Shown one piece after another: positions 26,947-39,409 of a DNA stretch of 64,000 nucleotides. The notes under the pieces were generated by a model. The model saw only the letters and a program-made list of their open reading frames with translations. It did not search any database and had not been told where the DNA came from. The stretch comes from Sandaracinus sp. GTDB lineage: Bacteria; Myxococcota_A; Polyangia; Polyangiales; Houyiibacteriaceae. Each line of letters begins with the position of its first letter. The stretch's first letter is position 1. The DNA lies in assembly GCA_002699025.1 (NCBI GenBank), contig PABA01000203.1, forward strand, positions 1-64,000. The letters are read 5' to 3'. Position numbers and translations under genes: made by a program.

Positions 26947-27465
26947 TCACTCCTCCTCGCGGACCGCCTTCTTGCGAGCCGGCGCGGCCGAGCCGACGAG
27001 CTCGATGACCGAGATGGGCGCGTTGTCGCCCTTCCGGTTGTGGAGCTTCACGATGCGCGTGTAGCCCCCGCCCTTGCCTTCCTTGGCGCGCTCGACGTAG
27101 CGGGGCGCGATCTCGTGGAAGAGCTTGTGGACCAGGTCCACCTCCTCGACGGTCTCCTCGTCGATGGTGCGCTCCATCTTCTTCGGGAGGAACTTCGCCA
27201 CCTCGCGCTGCGCGTGGATGCGCGCGGACATCACGCGCTTGCGCTCGGCGTCGTCCGAGATGGTGCCGATGTCGACCGTGAGGTCGTCACCCAGCCGGAC
27301 GGCGCGCGTGATGAGGCGCTCCACGATCCGGCGGAGCTCCTTCGCCTTCGCGTCGGTGGTGCGGATCCGCTCGTGAAGCACGAGGTTCCCCGCGAGGTTG
27401 CGGAACATCGCCCGGCGGTGAGGGGTGTTCCGCCCGAACTTCCGGCCTGCCTTGAGGTGTCGCAT
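26947..27465 (-). CDS. rplQ: 50S ribosomal protein L17
   Basis: 172 aa. It starts [20 protein letters not shown], the L17 signature, with [20 protein letters not shown]. It is longer than the about 120-aa E. coli protein: a middle insertion and a Lys/Ala/Glu tail after [15 protein letters not shown] are present, as in other delta-type lineages. It is the last gene of the ribosomal cluster; an unusual 153-bp gap separates it from rpoA. Confidence 0.96.
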   Translation of the reverse strand: MRHLKAGRKFGRNTPHRRAMFRNLAGNLVLHERIRTTDAKAKELRRIVERLITRAVRLGDDLTVDIGTISDDAERKRVMSARIHAQREVAKFLPKKMERTIDEETVEEVDLVHKLFHEIAPRYVERAKEGKGGGYTRIVKLHNRKGDNAPISVIELVGSAAPARKKAVREEE

Positions 27466-27618
27466 CGTTCTGCCCTGCGTTTCGTGCGCCTCGCGGCGCT
27501 CGATGAGAAAGCCTGGGTTCTCGCTCCGCCCGGGGCGAAAGCGAAGGCGAGCCGGGAACCGACTCGCCCTTGGAGGGGGCGGGCCCGACGTGGTCGCCGG
27601 CCCCGTCCTACCTCGGGT

Positions 27619-28641
27619 TCACTGGTTGGCCTGCTGGTTCTTCCAGCGCTCCAGCATCTGGGGCCAGTTGTCGATCTTCATGCCGAGGGACAGGCCCATG
27701 TCGGCGAGGATCTCCTTGATCTCCTTGAGCGACTTCCGGCCGAAGTTCTTGGTCTTCAGCATCTCGGCCTCGGTCTTCTGCACCAGCTCGCCGATCAGGT
27801 GGATGTTGGCGTTCTGGAGACAGTTGGCCGAGCGCACCGAGAGCTCGAGCTCCTCCACCGAGCGGAAGAGGTTCTCGTTGAGCGGCTCCTCCTCCTCCTC
27901 GGGCTCGATCGGCTCTTCCTCTTCCTCGAAGTTGATGAAGATGGTGAGCTGGTCCTTGAGGATCTTCGCCGCGAAGGCGACCGCGTCGGCCGGGAGCACC
28001 GAGCCGTCGGTCCACACCTCGAGGGTGAGCTTGTCGTAGTCCGTGACCTGACCCACGCGGGCGTTGGTGACGGTGTAGTTGACCTTCTTGATCGGCGAGA
28101 AGAGCGCGTCGATCGGGATGGTCCCGATGGCCATGCCGGGCGCCTTGTTGCGCTCGGCGGGCACGTAGCCGCGGCCGACGTTGACCGTGAGCTCCGCCGA
28201 GAAGCGGCCGCCCTTCGCCACCGTGCAGATGACGTGGTCGGGGTTCAGGATCTCGATCTGGTCGTTGACCTGGATGTCGCCGGCCGTGATCTCGCAGGGG
28301 CCTTCCTTGTCGATCCGGACCACCTGGGTCTTGGCGCTGTGCGCCCGGACCACGACCTCCTTGAGGTTCAGGATGATCTCGGTGACGTCCTCGACGACGT
28401 CCGGCACGGACGTGAACTCGTGGAGGGCCCCGTCGATCTTGACGGCGGTGATGGCCGCGCCCTGGAGCGACGAAAGGAGCACGCGCCGGAGGGAGTTGCC
28501 GATCGTGATGCCGAAGCCGCGCTCGAGCGGCTCGCAGACGAACTTGCCGTAGGTCTCGGTCAGGGAATCCTGATCGACCGGGACGGACTTGGGCCGGATC
28601 AGCTCACGCCAGTTGCGCGCGACGAGGGTCGGGGTGCTCAT
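27619..28641 (-). CDS. rpoA: RNA polymerase alpha subunit
   Basis: 340 aa. N-terminal dimerisation and beta/beta'-contact domain (about 1-235, with [20 protein letters not shown] and GYVPAERN), an acidic linker ([14 protein letters not shown]), and the C-terminal DNA/activator-binding domain (about 265-330, [12 protein letters not shown] and [17 protein letters not shown]). It is placed between rpsK and rplQ; rpsD, normally directly upstream of rpoA, is not here. Confidence 0.97.
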   Translation of the reverse strand: MSTPTLVARNWRELIRPKSVPVDQDSLTETYGKFVCEPLERGFGITIGNSLRRVLLSSLQGAAITAVKIDGALHEFTSVPDVVEDVTEIILNLKEVVVRAHSAKTQVVRIDKEGPCEITAGDIQVNDQIEILNPDHVICTVAKGGRFSAELTVNVGRGYVPAERNKAPGMAIGTIPIDALFSPIKKVNYTVTNARVGQVTDYDKLTLEVWTDGSVLPADAVAFAAKILKDQLTIFINFEEEEEPIEPEEEEEPLNENLFRSVEELELSVRSANCLQNANIHLIGELVQKTEAEMLKTKNFGRKSLKEIKEILADMGLSLGMKIDNWPQMLERWKNQQANQ

Positions 28642-28718
28642 GTTCTCGCTCTCTCCTCTGGACCAGCGAAGAAGTCAAAGAAACCGGGAGCGCGGCGCGG
28701 AGCCGCGCTGCACGGGTC

Positions 28719-29123
28719 TCAGACCCGGCGCCGCTTCGGCGGGCGGCAGCCGTTGTGGGGGACGGGCGTGACGTCACGGATGAGCGTGACGCGCATGCCG
28801 ACGTTCTGGAAGGCTCGGAGGGCCGACTCGCGGCCGGCGCCCGGGCCCTTCACGAAGATCGCGACCGTCCGCATGCCCAGGTCGGCGGCCCGGCGGGCGG
28901 CCTCCTCGGCGGCGAGCTGCGCCGCGAAGGGCGTGCTCTTGCGGGAGCCCTTGAAGCCGCGGGCACCGGCGCTGCACCACGACACCGCGTTCCCGTTCAG
29001 GTCGGTGATCGTGACGATCGTGTTGTTGAAGGTGCTCTGAATGTGGGCGATGCCGCTCGAGGGCGCCTTCTTGGAGCGCTTCTTCGAGGACTTCTTGCCC
29101 TTGGTGGTCTTGCCCTTGGCCAT
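28719..29123 (-). CDS. rpsK: 30S ribosomal protein S11
   Basis: 134 aa. The Lys-rich N-terminus is followed by [20 protein letters not shown], the S11 signature, and it ends with [18 protein letters not shown]. It lies 46 bp after rpsM. rpsD does not follow; rpoA starts after a 77-bp gap. Confidence 0.97.
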   Translation of the reverse strand: MAKGKTTKGKKSSKKRSKKAPSSGIAHIQSTFNNTIVTITDLNGNAVSWCSAGARGFKGSRKSTPFAAQLAAEEAARRAADLGMRTVAIFVKGPGAGRESALRAFQNVGMRVTLIRDVTPVPHNGCRPPKRRRV

Positions 29124-29169
29124 GGTGCTTCTCCGGAAACCGAGCTAGGCGGTGAAAACTCTGGGCGCC

Positions 29170-29538
29170 TCAGCGCTTGCGGGACATCGGGCCGCGGCGC
29201 GGGCCCTTGCGGGTACGGGCGTTCGTGTGGGTGCGCTGACCGCGGACGGGGAGGCCCCGGCGGTGACGCAGGCCGCGGTAGCAGCCGAGGTCCATGAGAC
29301 GCTTGATGTGGAGCGTCACCTCGCGGCGAAGGTCACCCTCCACCTTGAAGTGCATGTCGATCGCCTCGCGGATCTTCCGCACCTCGGAGTCCGTGAGGTC
29401 GTCCGCGCGCTTGTCCTCGGCGATGCCCGTGAGCTCGCAGAGCTTCTTCGCGCGGGCGGGGCCGATGCCATAGATGTACTGGAGCGCGATGACCGTGTGC
29501 TTCCGAGCGGGAAGGTCGACGCCAGCGATGCGAGCCAT
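29170..29538 (-). CDS. rpsM: 30S ribosomal protein S13
   Basis: 122 aa. It starts [20 protein letters not shown], with the helix-two-turn-helix [18 protein letters not shown] and the basic end [20 protein letters not shown], all typical of S13. The 118-bp gap before it carries no rpmJ, which usually sits here. Confidence 0.97.
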   Translation of the reverse strand: MARIAGVDLPARKHTVIALQYIYGIGPARAKKLCELTGIAEDKRADDLTDSEVRKIREAIDMHFKVEGDLRREVTLHIKRLMDLGCYRGLRHRRGLPVRGQRTHTNARTRKGPRRGPMSRKR

Positions 29539-29656
29539 GATTCGTACCTGTGTGTTCGAACGCCCCGAACATCGGGGAAAAGGGTTGCGTTGAGAGACTT
29601 CGGTGTATCGGAGGGCGAGCGGAGGACGGTGTGTCGGAGGGCGGGGTGCCGGAGGT

Positions 29657-29875
29657 CTAGGGGAGCTTCTCGAGGATGCGGCCGCGGGTGGGGTCGTTGG
29701 GAGAGCGGGAGACGCGGACCCGGTCGCCCGGGAGCAGCTTGACGACGACTCGGCGGGCCTGAGACGAAAGCGCGGCTCGGAGGACCGAGCCGTCGTCGAG
29801 GCGTACCCGGAAGAGCCCTTTCGGGAGCGTGGCGTCGACCACGCCGTGGAGGATGGCGGGCGCGTCGTGGCTCAC
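29657..29875 (-). CDS. infA: Translation initiation factor IF-1
   Basis: 72 aa, the standard IF-1 length. It has one S1/OB fold: [20 protein letters not shown], then [20 protein letters not shown], matching the conserved LPGDxVxVxxSPYDLTRGRI core. It diverges in the middle ([10 protein letters not shown] in place of GKMRKNFIR). It starts at GTG with no methionine aminopeptidase gene between it and adk. Confidence 0.9.
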   Translation of the reverse strand: MSHDAPAILHGVVDATLPKGLFRVRLDDGSVLRAALSSQARRVVVKLLPGDRVRVSRSPNDPTRGRILEKLP

Positions 29876-29915
29876 GGGCTCTTCGTCGTCTTCTGCAGGT
29901 CTCTCGCGCTGCCTC

Positions 29916-30539
29916 TCAGAGGCCGAGCGCGGTTTCGATCCTCTTCGTCACCTCGTCCAGGGAGCCGACTCCGTCCACGCGGGCCACGAGGCCCTTCTTC
30001 TCGTAGTAGGGAAGGACCGGCTCGGTCTTCTTCTTGTAGCCTTCGAAGCGCGTCCGGACGACTTCCTCCGTGTCGTCCTTCCGCTGCTCCACCTCCACGC
30101 CGGAGGGCGGCGGATTATAGCGGACGTGGTAGGTCTGTCCAGTCTTGGGATCAACTCTGCGACCGGTGATGCGCTCGACGATGTCCTCGACGGGCACTTC
30201 GATGACCACGACCTTGGCGATCTTCCGGCCCATCTCGGACAGAAGCGCGTCGAGCGCCTCCGCCTGAGGCTGGGTCCGCGGGAAGCCATCGAAGATGGCG
30301 CCCTTCTGCGCGTCGCTCTGCGAGAGACGCTTCTTCATGAGCTCGAGCACGAGCTCGTCGGGGACGAGCTTGCCGGCGGACATGTACTCGTCGAACTTCT
30401 TCCCGAGGTCGGAGCCCGACTTCCGCTCCGCGCGCATCAGGTCGCCGGTCGAGATCTGGGGCACGTCGAGCTTCTCGACGAGGCGCTCGGCCTGGGTCCC
30501 CTTGCCCGCTCCGGGCGGTCCGAAAAGTACGAGATCCAT
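29916..30539 (-). CDS. adk: Adenylate kinase
   Basis: 207 aa. It converts ATP plus AMP to two ADP. The P-loop is LFGPPGAGKGTQAERL; the AMP-binding part is PQISTGDLMR; IFDGFPRTQPQAEAL and the LID region RRVDPKTGQTYHVRYNPP follow. The LID has no zinc cysteines, as in E. coli-type enzymes. It starts 12 bp after secY, the classic secY-adk order. Confidence 0.97.
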   Translation of the reverse strand: MDLVLFGPPGAGKGTQAERLVEKLDVPQISTGDLMRAERKSGSDLGKKFDEYMSAGKLVPDELVLELMKKRLSQSDAQKGAIFDGFPRTQPQAEALDALLSEMGRKIAKVVVIEVPVEDIVERITGRRVDPKTGQTYHVRYNPPPSGVEVEQRKDDTEEVVRTRFEGYKKKTEPVLPYYEKKGLVARVDGVGSLDEVTKRIETALGL

Positions 30540-30551
30540 CGTGCTCTCCCC

Positions 30552-31880
<1,329 letters not shown>

Positions 31881-32029
31881 CGATGGCTCTACGTGCTGAC
31901 GTGCGGCTGACGTGCGGCGTGAGGCCGGGCCCCGGCCGCGGGCGCCTTACATAGCCACGATCGGCCGGGGACGCACGCAGACGAGGAGGGTCTGTAAGTG
32001 AGGCGGGCGTTCACCCGCGTTTTGCGTCG

Positions 32030-32118
32030 AAAAAGGCGCCCTCCCGGCCCCCCGCCAACTGGGCGGGGCGACGCGACCGGGAGGGAGAGACGAGAGCGGC
32101 CGGCGTGGAGCCGGCCGC
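32030..32118 (-). terminator. Terminator region between rplO and secY
   Basis: On the minus strand, after rplO, a first hairpin (32096-32104 with 32110-32118) is followed by a larger one: a 9-bp outer stem (32077-32085 with 32039-32047) enclosing a GC hairpin, then cgcc and five T (32034-32030). This is a good intrinsic terminator inside a normally continuous operon. Confidence 0.65.
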
Positions 32119-32125
32119 GTCTCGC

Positions 32126-32641
32126 TCACTCGGCGCTGGCGGGCGCCTCCGCGGCGGCCTCCGGCGCTCCACCGAGCACCTGGACGCTGCCACCGGCCTT
32201 CTCGATCTTCTCCTTCGCCGACTTGCTGAAGGCGTGGACCTGGACCGTGAGGGCCTTGTCGAGCTCCCCGTCACCGAGGATCTTCACGATGTCGACGCGA
32301 CGCTTGAGGAGCCCCTTGCTCTTCAGGGCCTCGAGGTCGACGGTCTCGCCGGCGTCGAACTTCTTCGCCAGGTCGTCGACGTTGAACGTCGCGACACGCT
32401 TGGCGAACTTGTTCGTGAACCCGCGCTTCGGGATGCGCCGGTAGAGCGGCGTCTGACCGCCCTCGAAGCCGAGCATGCCGAAGTCGCCCGGGTGACGGGC
32501 CTTCTGACCCTTCATGCCCTTGCCGGCGGTCTTGCCGATGCCGGAGCCCTTGCCCCGACCCTTGCGCTTCTTGGGGCGCACCGCACCCGGCGGCGGCCGG
32601 AGCCGCGACAGGATGGGGACGTTCTTCTCTTCCTCAGCCAT
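32126..32641 (-). CDS. rplO: 50S ribosomal protein L15
   Basis: 171 aa. It has [38 protein letters not shown] and [18 protein letters not shown], all typical of L15. A C-terminal Ala/Glu tail ([14 protein letters not shown]) extends beyond the usual end. The start overlaps the end of rpmD by 8 bp. Confidence 0.97.
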   Translation of the reverse strand: MAEEEKNVPILSRLRPPPGAVRPKKRKGRGKGSGIGKTAGKGMKGQKARHPGDFGMLGFEGGQTPLYRRIPKRGFTNKFAKRVATFNVDDLAKKFDAGETVDLEALKSKGLLKRRVDIVKILGDGELDKALTVQVHAFSKSAKEKIEKAGGSVQVLGGAPEAAAEAPASAE

Positions 32642-32824
32642 CGATTTCCTCCACCGAAACCAGGTGGATGACCTTCTTGATCATGCCGCGGAACGCGGGC
32701 GTGTCGTCGACGACCACGCTCTTGTGCGGGCCGCGCAGGCCGAGCCCCTTCAGCACCTTGCGGTGCTTCTCCGGGCGACCGATCTGCGAGCGGACCTGGG
32801 TGACCTTGAGCTTCTTGGCGGCGC

Positions 32825-32828
<4 letters not shown>
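32634..32828 (-). CDS. rpmD: 50S ribosomal protein L30
   Basis: 64 aa. [40 protein letters not shown] and [10 protein letters not shown] match bacterial L30. It overlaps both neighbours (rpsE by 4 bp, rplO by 8 bp), so translation is coupled. Confidence 0.96.
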
Positions 32829-33340
<512 letters not shown>

Positions 33341-33347
33341 GGCGTCC

Positions 33348-33698
33348 TCAGAAGCTCAGGCCGGCTTCGCGCGCGCCGTCGGCGAGCGCCTTCACGCGAC
33401 CGTGGTAGATGTAGCCGTTGCGGTCGAACACGACCTTGTCGATGCCCTTCTCGAGGGCGGCCTTGGCGAGCGCCTCGCCGACGGCCTTGGCCTTCGACTT
33501 CTTGTCGCCCTCGGCGCCGAAGTCCTTCAGGCGCGAGGAGCTCGAGACGAGCGTGCGGCCCGACGTGTCGTCGATGACCTGGGCGTAGATGTGCTTGGCG
33601 CTCCGGTAGACCGAGAGGCGCGGGCGCTCCGGCGTGCCGAAGACCTTCTTGCGAATGCGCCGCTTGCGGCGGGCGCGGCCGGTGAGACTCGTGTTCAT
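33348..33698 (-). CDS. rplR: 50S ribosomal protein L18
   Basis: 116 aa. [20 protein letters not shown] and [20 protein letters not shown] are the L18 core that binds 5S rRNA. It lies 10 bp after rplF. Confidence 0.97.
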   Translation of the reverse strand: MNTSLTGRARRKRRIRKKVFGTPERPRLSVYRSAKHIYAQVIDDTSGRTLVSSSSRLKDFGAEGDKKSKAKAVGEALAKAALEKGIDKVVFDRNGYIYHGRVKALADGAREAGLSF

Positions 33699-33708
33699 CG
33701 TCCTACCC

Positions 33709-34299
33709 TCACTTGCCCGACTTGCCGGCCTTCTCGCGAATCTTCTCGCCGGTGTAGCGCACGCCCTTGCCCTTGTAGGGCTCGGGGGGCCGCACGCCGC
33801 GGATACGGGCCGCGACCTGGCCGACGAGGGCCTTGTCCACCGACTCGAGGTGGACGCGGGGGAACTTGGTTCCGCCGATGTCCATCTGCTCGATCTTCAC
33901 CGAGATCCCCTCGGGGATGGCGAGCTCGGGCTGATGCGACAGACCGACGGTCATCTTGAGCGTGCCGTCCTTGAACTCGGCGCGGTAACCGACGCCCCGG
34001 AAGTCCAGGCTGCGCGTGTACCCCTCGGAGACGCCGAGGGCCATGTTCTGGAGCAGCGCGCGGGTGGTGCCCTGGTGCTGGAGGCCGAGCTTCCCGGAGC
34101 CGTCGACCGGGCGCACGAGGAGCTCGTTGCCCTCCTGCTCGATCGTCACCTCGGGGCGGAACTCGTGGGCGATCTCGCCCTTCTTGCCCTTCATCGTGAC
34201 CTTGGTCCCCTCGATGGAGACGGTCACGCCGCTCGGGATCGCCACCGGCTTCTTGCCGTTGCGCGACTGCTTCTGCGTGATCGGGGTCGCGGTACCCAT
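33709..34299 (-). CDS. rplF: 50S ribosomal protein L6
   Basis: 196 aa. Two L6 domains: [20 protein letters not shown] and [20 protein letters not shown], then the end [19 protein letters not shown]. The ATG at 34299 shares one base with the rpsH stop and has GAGG 7 nt upstream; a GTG two codons before is less likely. A short N-terminal extension ([15 protein letters not shown]) precedes the usual start. Confidence 0.95.
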   Translation of the reverse strand: MGTATPITQKQSRNGKKPVAIPSGVTVSIEGTKVTMKGKKGEIAHEFRPEVTIEQEGNELLVRPVDGSGKLGLQHQGTTRALLQNMALGVSEGYTRSLDFRGVGYRAEFKDGTLKMTVGLSHQPELAIPEGISVKIEQMDIGGTKFPRVHLESVDKALVGQVAARIRGVRPPEPYKGKGVRYTGEKIREKAGKSGK

Positions 34300-34682
34300 C
34301 ACCACACCTCGCAGATGACTTCGCCGCCCACGCCCTTCTCGCGCGCCGACTTGTCCGTCATCACGCCGTGCGACGTGGAGAGGATGGCGACGCCGAGGCC
34401 GTTGTGGACCTTGGGGATGCTCTCGCGGCCGACGTAGAAGCGACGGCCGGGGCGGCTCGCGCGCTTGAGCCCTTCGAAGGCACAGCGACGGTCACGCCCG
34501 TACTTGAGGAAGACCGTGAGGTGGCGATCGCCGACCTCGTAGTCGTTCACGTAGCCCTCTTCCTTGAGGATCTTCGCGATGTTGAGCTTCAGCTTGGACA
34601 GGGGCATCTCGGCCCGGTCGAGACGCGCGAGAGAGGCGTTCCGAAGACGGGTCAGCATGTCCGCGATGGGATCGGTCATCAT
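34299..34682 (-). CDS. rpsH: 30S ribosomal protein S8
   Basis: 127 aa. TDPIADMLTRLRNASLAR is the S8 start, and GLGVAILSTSHGVMTDKSAR with GGEVICEVW the S8 end. It directly follows rplE with only 17 bp between; rpsN, which normally sits here, is absent. Confidence 0.97.
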   Translation of the reverse strand: MMTDPIADMLTRLRNASLARLDRAEMPLSKLKLNIAKILKEEGYVNDYEVGDRHLTVFLKYGRDRRCAFEGLKRASRPGRRFYVGRESIPKVHNGLGVAILSTSHGVMTDKSAREKGVGGEVICEVW

Positions 34683-34699
34683 GGCGACGAACCTCTAAT

Positions 34700-35251
<552 letters not shown>

Positions 35252-35344
35252 GTTCTCCTCCGGGTTGCATCCGGTGCCTGACCACCGGATGGGCCGGGGG
35301 GTGTGGAGCCTGAGCTCCGTAGTCGTGGGGTGGGGGGTGTCCTG

Positions 35345-35424
35345 GCTCGGTCGAGCAGAAGCTCGCTCGAGCAGAAGCTCGGTCGAGCAAGGGCTCGCTC
35401 GAGCAGGCGCTCAGTCGAGCACGG
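35345..35424. repeat. 16-bp tandem repeat running into the end of rplX
   Basis: Five consecutive 16-bp units of the form gctcgNtcgagcaNNN. The last unit contains the stop codon and the last codons of rplX (stop at 35411). Each unit carries a tcga/cgag palindrome, so the transcript could fold into alternating small stems between rplX and rplE. Confidence 0.85.
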
Positions 35425-35722
35425 CGCCGCTCTTCACGGCGATGCGGACCTTCTTGCCGTCGGAGTCCTCGCCCATGCGGATCCGCGTGGGCTTCTCGGT
35501 CTCCGGGTCGACGAGCATCACGTTCGAGGCGTCGACGGGCGCCTCCTTCTCGACGATCCCGGCCTCCCGGAACTTCCGCGGGCTCTGGTGACGCTTGATG
35601 ACGTTGATGCCCTCGACGATGACGCGGCCGTCGTCGAGCACGCGGAGCACGCGGCCCTGCTTGCCCTTCTCCTTGCCGGCGATCACGTGGACGAGGTCGT
35701 CCTTCTTGATGCGGATGGCCAT
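35411..35722 (-). CDS. rplX: 50S ribosomal protein L24
   Basis: 103 aa. The KOW motif is DLVHVIAGKEKGKQGRVLRV, then GINVIKRHQSPRKFREAGIV, typical of L24. The last codons lie in a 16-bp tandem repeat, so the C-terminus may be variable between strains. It overlaps the rplN stop by one base. Confidence 0.96.
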   Translation of the reverse strand: MAIRIKKDDLVHVIAGKEKGKQGRVLRVLDDGRVIVEGINVIKRHQSPRKFREAGIVEKEAPVDASNVMLVDPETEKPTRIRMGEDSDGKKVRIAVKSGAVLD

Positions 35723-36090
35723 CAGACCACCTCCGGCGCGAGCGAGACGATCTTCATGAACTTCTTGCCGCGCAGCTCTCGCGCCACCGGCCCGAAGATG
35801 CGGGTACCGATGGGCTGGTTGTCCTTGTCGATGAGGACGGCGCTGTTCGTGTCGAACTTGATGTAGGTGCCGTCGTCGCGCTGGTACTCGCGGCGCGTGC
35901 GGACGACGACCGCGCGAGCGACCTCGCCCTTCTTCACGCGGGCCTGGGGCAGCGCCTCCTTGATGGAGACGACGATGATGTCGCCCAGCCCGGCGTAGCG
36001 GCGGCGCGAGCCACCGAGGACCTTGAGGCAGGCCACCTTCTTCGCGCCGCTGTTGTCGGCGACGTCGAGAACGCTTTCCGTCTGAATCAC
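35722..36090 (-). CDS. rplN: 50S ribosomal protein L14
   Basis: 122 aa, standard length. [20 protein letters not shown], then [20 protein letters not shown] and [20 protein letters not shown] are textbook L14. The start is 1 bp after the rpsQ stop. Confidence 0.98.
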   Translation of the reverse strand: MIQTESVLDVADNSGAKKVACLKVLGGSRRRYAGLGDIIVVSIKEALPQARVKKGEVARAVVVRTRREYQRDDGTYIKFDTNSAVLIDKDNQPIGTRIFGPVARELRGKKFMKIVSLAPEVV

Positions 36091-36091
36091 G

Positions 36092-36481
36092 TCACACCTC
36101 CGGCGGCCGCTCGAGCAGGCGCGTCGCGACCCAGCGCTTCGTCTTCGACTTGGGCCGACACGCCTGAATCTCCACGAGGTCGCGCGTACGGAACTCCTCG
36201 CGCTCGTCGTGGGCGTGGTACTTCTTCTTCTGCTTCACGTACTTCCCGTAGAAGGGGTCACGGAAGCGACGAATGACCTCGACCACGACCGTCTTCTTGG
36301 CGCGGTGCGGGTTCTTCGTGTCGTTGACGACCCGGCCCACGAGGCGGCGGCGCTGCCCCGGACCCTTCTTCGCCTCGACCTCGGGCGCCTGCGCCTCGGC
36401 CTTCTCCTCGGGCGCGGCGGCCTCCGGGGCGGCGGGCGCGGCCTCTTCGGTCGCGGCTTCCTGCGTCTGCTCTTCGGACAT
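36092..36481 (-). CDS. rpsQ: 30S ribosomal protein S17 with acidic N-terminal extension
   Basis: 129 aa, about 40 longer than usual. The S17 OB fold (from [20 protein letters not shown] to [13 protein letters not shown]) is complete. Before it come 40 residues rich in Ala, Glu, Pro and Gln ([20 protein letters not shown] and more). The ATG at 36481 is the only good start far upstream; an internal start would lack a ribosome site that I can see. The extension probably lies on the ribosome surface. Confidence 0.94.
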   Translation of the reverse strand: MSEEQTQEAATEEAAPAAPEAAAPEEKAEAQAPEVEAKKGPGQRRRLVGRVVNDTKNPHRAKKTVVVEVIRRFRDPFYGKYVKQKKKYHAHDEREEFRTRDLVEIQACRPKSKTKRWVATRLLERPPEV

Positions 36482-36504
36482 CGTTCAACTCCAGGCGACG
36501 GCGC

Positions 36505-36732
36505 TCAGGCCTCGGCCGACTCCGTGCTCGCCTCGGTGCTCGCTTCCGCGTGACGCTCCCGGAGGATGGTCTTCACGCGGGCGATGTCACGGCGCAGGCG
36601 GCCGATCTCGCTCGTGTCGTCGAGCTGGTTGGTGTGGTTGTCGAAGCGAGCACGCCAGAGCTTGCGCTGGAGCTCTTGCTCGAGTCCCTCCAGCTCCTCG
36701 GTGGTCTGCTCGCGGATCTCGGACGGCTTCAC
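36505..36732 (-). CDS. rpmC: 50S ribosomal protein L29
   Basis: 75 aa. [39 protein letters not shown] and [14 protein letters not shown] match L29. The final [14 protein letters not shown] is an extra tail made of a short repeat. The start overlaps the rplP stop by 4 bp. Confidence 0.96.
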   Translation of the reverse strand: MKPSEIREQTTEELEGLEQELQRKLWRARFDNHTNQLDDTSEIGRLRRDIARVKTILRERHAEASTEASTESAEA

Positions 36733-37145
36733 AGCTGCTCACTCCGCTTCATGAACTGGGTGCCGATGGGGAGCTTGTGGCCCGCGATGCGGAACGCCTC
36801 GCGCGCGACCTCCTCGGGCACACCCTGGATTTCGTAGAGCACCTTCCCGGGGCGGACCTGGGCGACCCAGGCCTCGACGGAGCCCTTACCCTTACCCATT
36901 CGAGTCTCGAGGGGCTTCTTGGTGATGGGCTTGTCCGGGAAGACGCGAATGAAGAGCTTGCCCTGGCGCTTGACCGTCCGCTGGATGGCCATACGGGCGG
37001 ACTCGATCTGCCGGGCGGTGACGCGGCCGCGCTGGGTGGCCTGCAGGGCGAAGTCCCCGAAGGAGACGTCGGACCCGCGGTAGGCCTTGCCCTTGAGGCG
37101 GCCCTTCATCTGCTTGCGGAACTTGGTGCGCTTGGGCTGAAGCAT
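36729..37145 (-). CDS. rplP: 50S ribosomal protein L16
   Basis: 138 aa. [20 protein letters not shown], then IFPDKP-type segment [20 protein letters not shown] and [20 protein letters not shown] are typical of L16, which helps place tRNA in the A site. It lies 15 bp after rpsC. Confidence 0.98.
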   Translation of the reverse strand: MLQPKRTKFRKQMKGRLKGKAYRGSDVSFGDFALQATQRGRVTARQIESARMAIQRTVKRQGKLFIRVFPDKPITKKPLETRMGKGKGSVEAWVAQVRPGKVLYEIQGVPEEVAREAFRIAGHKLPIGTQFMKRSEQL

Positions 37146-37160
37146 GACTTCCTCGTCGGT

Positions 37161-37817
37161 TCAGCGGCGGACGCCGGGGCGACGCTGCTGGGGCACGACC
37201 TCACCCCGGAAGATCCAGCACTTGATGCCGACCGTTCCGGCGGTCGTCTTGGCGACGGCGGTGCCGTAGTCGATGTTGGCGCGGAGCGTGTGGAGCGGGA
37301 CGCGGCCCTCGCGGTACCACTCGGTCCGGGCGATCTCGGCGCCGCCGAGGCGGCCACCGGCCTCCACGCGGATGCCCTTGACGCCGAACTTCATGGCGGT
37401 GGAGACGGCCTTCTTCATCGCCCGGCGGAACGCGACGCGGCGCTCGAGCTGGGTGGCGATGTTCTCGGCGACGAGCTGGGCGTTCGTCTCGGCCTTCCGG
37501 ACCTCCTGGATGTCCGGGGGCATGACGTTCGACTTGCTGAGCTTCTGCAGGTCGCGCTGGAGCTGCTCCACGCCCGAGCCGCGCTTGCCGATGATGATGC
37601 CGGGACGCGAGGTGTAGATGATCACCTTCACGTTGTTGGCGGCGCGCTCGATCTCGATGTCCGCGATGCCGGCGTGGCCGTACTTCTGGCGGATCTTGTC
37701 CTTGAGGGCGAGGTCCTCATGGAGCCAGGAGGCGTACTGCCGGTCCTGGTACCACTTGGACTTCCAAGGCTTGATGACGCCGAGACGAAAACCGTAGGGG
37801 TGGGTCTTGTGGCCCAT
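37161..37817 (-). CDS. rpsC: 30S ribosomal protein S3
   Basis: 218 aa. It has [20 protein letters not shown], the KH domain [20 protein letters not shown], and the C-terminal [20 protein letters not shown]. The length is normal, without a long acidic tail. The start lies 3 bp after rplV. Confidence 0.98.
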   Translation of the reverse strand: MGHKTHPYGFRLGVIKPWKSKWYQDRQYASWLHEDLALKDKIRQKYGHAGIADIEIERAANNVKVIIYTSRPGIIIGKRGSGVEQLQRDLQKLSKSNVMPPDIQEVRKAETNAQLVAENIATQLERRVAFRRAMKKAVSTAMKFGVKGIRVEAGGRLGGAEIARTEWYREGRVPLHTLRANIDYGTAVAKTTAGTVGIKCWIFRGEVVPQQRRPGVRR

Positions 37818-37820
37818 CGT

Positions 37821-38165
37821 TCACTCTTCCTCACCGACGACGACGGTGATGTGGCTCATGCCCTTCACGATGCGGGTGGCGCGGCCCATGGCCCGGGGGC
37901 GCCAGCGACGCATGTGCTGGTCGGGGGCCTTGTCCACGAACGCCGTCTTCACGACGAGGGCGTCGAGGTCGACGTTCTCGTCCTGCTGCCGGGCGTTGGC
38001 GACGGCGCTGTCGAGCACCTTCGCGACGATGCGGGCGCCGCTCTTCGGAGTGAAGCGCAGCTGATCGAGCGCGATGGCGACGTTCTTGCCGCGGATGAGG
38101 TTCACGACGGCGCGCGCCTTGCGGGGCGAAATGCGCTGGAACCGTGCTTTGGCGGTGGCTTCCAT
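37821..38165 (-). CDS. rplV: 50S ribosomal protein L22
   Basis: 114 aa from the ATG at 38165, which has GAGGA upstream. RISPRKARAVVNLIRGKNVA and the tunnel loop RRWRPRAMGRATRIVKGMSH are L22 features. A longer in-frame start at 38216 would add 17 non-homologous residues. A 138-bp gap before it holds a candidate promoter, unusual inside the S10 operon. Confidence 0.95.
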   Translation of the reverse strand: MEATAKARFQRISPRKARAVVNLIRGKNVAIALDQLRFTPKSGARIVAKVLDSAVANARQQDENVDLDALVVKTAFVDKAPDQHMRRWRPRAMGRATRIVKGMSHITVVVGEEE

Positions 38166-38235
38166 GGTGTTCCTCGAGGCCCGCGAACTCGTCGAAATCG
38201 TGGCCGAAATGGCCACCCTCGGCGAAAGGGCGCGG

Positions 38236-38264
38236 GATCTAGCACGAGGGCGACGGGGTCACAA
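38236..38264 (-). promoter_or_regulatory. Candidate internal promoter before rplV
   Basis: On the minus strand TTGTGA (38264-38259), a 17-nt spacer and TAGATC (38241-38236), about 70 nt before the rplV start, in the otherwise unexplained rpsS-rplV gap. A GTGGCC/GGCCAC hairpin (38200-38216) lies in the would-be leader. Confidence 0.45.
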
Positions 38265-38303
38265 GGGAGAAACGGACCCGCGTCGCGATTCGTGCGATTT
38301 CGG

Positions 38304-38579
38304 CTACCTACGGCCCTTCTTGTCAGTGATGTGGCCGTGGAAAGTGCGCGTGGGCGCGAACTCTCCGAGCTTGTGCCCGACCATGTTCTCCGTGACGAAG
38401 ACGGTGATGAACTTGGTGCCGTTGTGGACGGCGAAGGTCAGGCCGACGAAGTCGGGCGTGATGGTCGAACGGCGGGACCAGGTCCGGATCATCTTCCGGT
38501 CGCCGGTGGCCTGCGCCTTCTCGACCTTCTTCACGAGGCTCAGGTCGATGTACGGACCCTTCTTGATCGAACGTGCCAT
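38304..38579 (-). CDS. rpsS: 30S ribosomal protein S19
   Basis: 91 aa. [40 protein letters not shown] and [19 protein letters not shown] are S19. It shares one base with the rplB stop. Confidence 0.98.
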   Translation of the reverse strand: MARSIKKGPYIDLSLVKKVEKAQATGDRKMIRTWSRRSTITPDFVGLTFAVHNGTKFITVFVTENMVGHKLGEFAPTRTFHGHITDKKGRR

Positions 38580-39406
38580 TACTTCTGCTTCCGCCTGCGG
38601 ACGATGAACTTGTCGGTGAACTTGTTCGTGCGGGTCTTCTTGCCCTTGGCGAGCTGACCCCAGGGCGAGCGCGGGTGTCCGCCGCCGCTCGTCCGGCCCT
38701 CACCACCGCCCATGGGGTGGTCGACCGGGTTCATGGTGACGCCGCGGTTGTGCGGGCGGCGACCGAGCCAGCGGGTGCGGCCGGCCTTGCCCATGGTCAC
38801 GCGGGCGTGCTGGAGGTTCGACACCTGGCCGATGGTGGCGCGGCAGTCGAGGTGCACCCGGCGCATCTCGCCGCTCGGGAGACGGATGACGGCGTACGCG
38901 CCGTCCTTCGCCATGAGCTGCGCGGCCGTGCCGGCGGAGCGGACGAGCTGGCCGCCCTTGCCGATCTTGAGCTCGATGTTGTGAATCATCGTGCCGAGCG
39001 GCATGTGGCGGAGCGGCATCGCGTTGCCGGGCTTCACGTCGGCGTTGCGCGAGCTGATGACCTCGTCGCCGACCTTCAGGCCGTCCGGGGCGAGGATGTA
39101 GGCCTTCTCGCCGTCCTTGTAGTGGACGAGGGCGATGCGGGCCGTCCGGTTTGGATCGTACTCGAGGCTCTTGATGACGCCCGGGACGCCGATCTTGGCG
39201 CGCTTGAAGTCGATCTTCCGGTAGAGGCGCTTGTGGCCGCCCCCGCGGAAGCGGGTCGTGATGCGGCCGTGGTGGTTACGGCCGCCCGAGCCCTTCTTGC
39301 TCGAGGTGAGCTTCTTCTCCGGGCGCTTCTTGGCGAGACCGTCGAAATCCGGCGACTCGTAGAAACGGCGCGACGGGGACGTCGGCTTGAACTTCTTGAT
39401 CGCCAT
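38579..39406 (-). CDS. rplB: 50S ribosomal protein L2
   Basis: 275 aa. [20 protein letters not shown] and the peptidyl-transferase-proximal [20 protein letters not shown] are L2 signatures, with [13 protein letters not shown] intact. It lies 3 bp after rplW. Confidence 0.98.
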   Translation of the reverse strand: MAIKKFKPTSPSRRFYESPDFDGLAKKRPEKKLTSSKKGSGGRNHHGRITTRFRGGGHKRLYRKIDFKRAKIGVPGVIKSLEYDPNRTARIALVHYKDGEKAYILAPDGLKVGDEVISSRNADVKPGNAMPLRHMPLGTMIHNIELKIGKGGQLVRSAGTAAQLMAKDGAYAVIRLPSGEMRRVHLDCRATIGQVSNLQHARVTMGKAGRTRWLGRRPHNRGVTMNPVDHPMGGGEGRTSGGGHPRSPWGQLAKGKKTRTNKFTDKFIVRRRKQK

Positions 39407-39409
39407 GGA

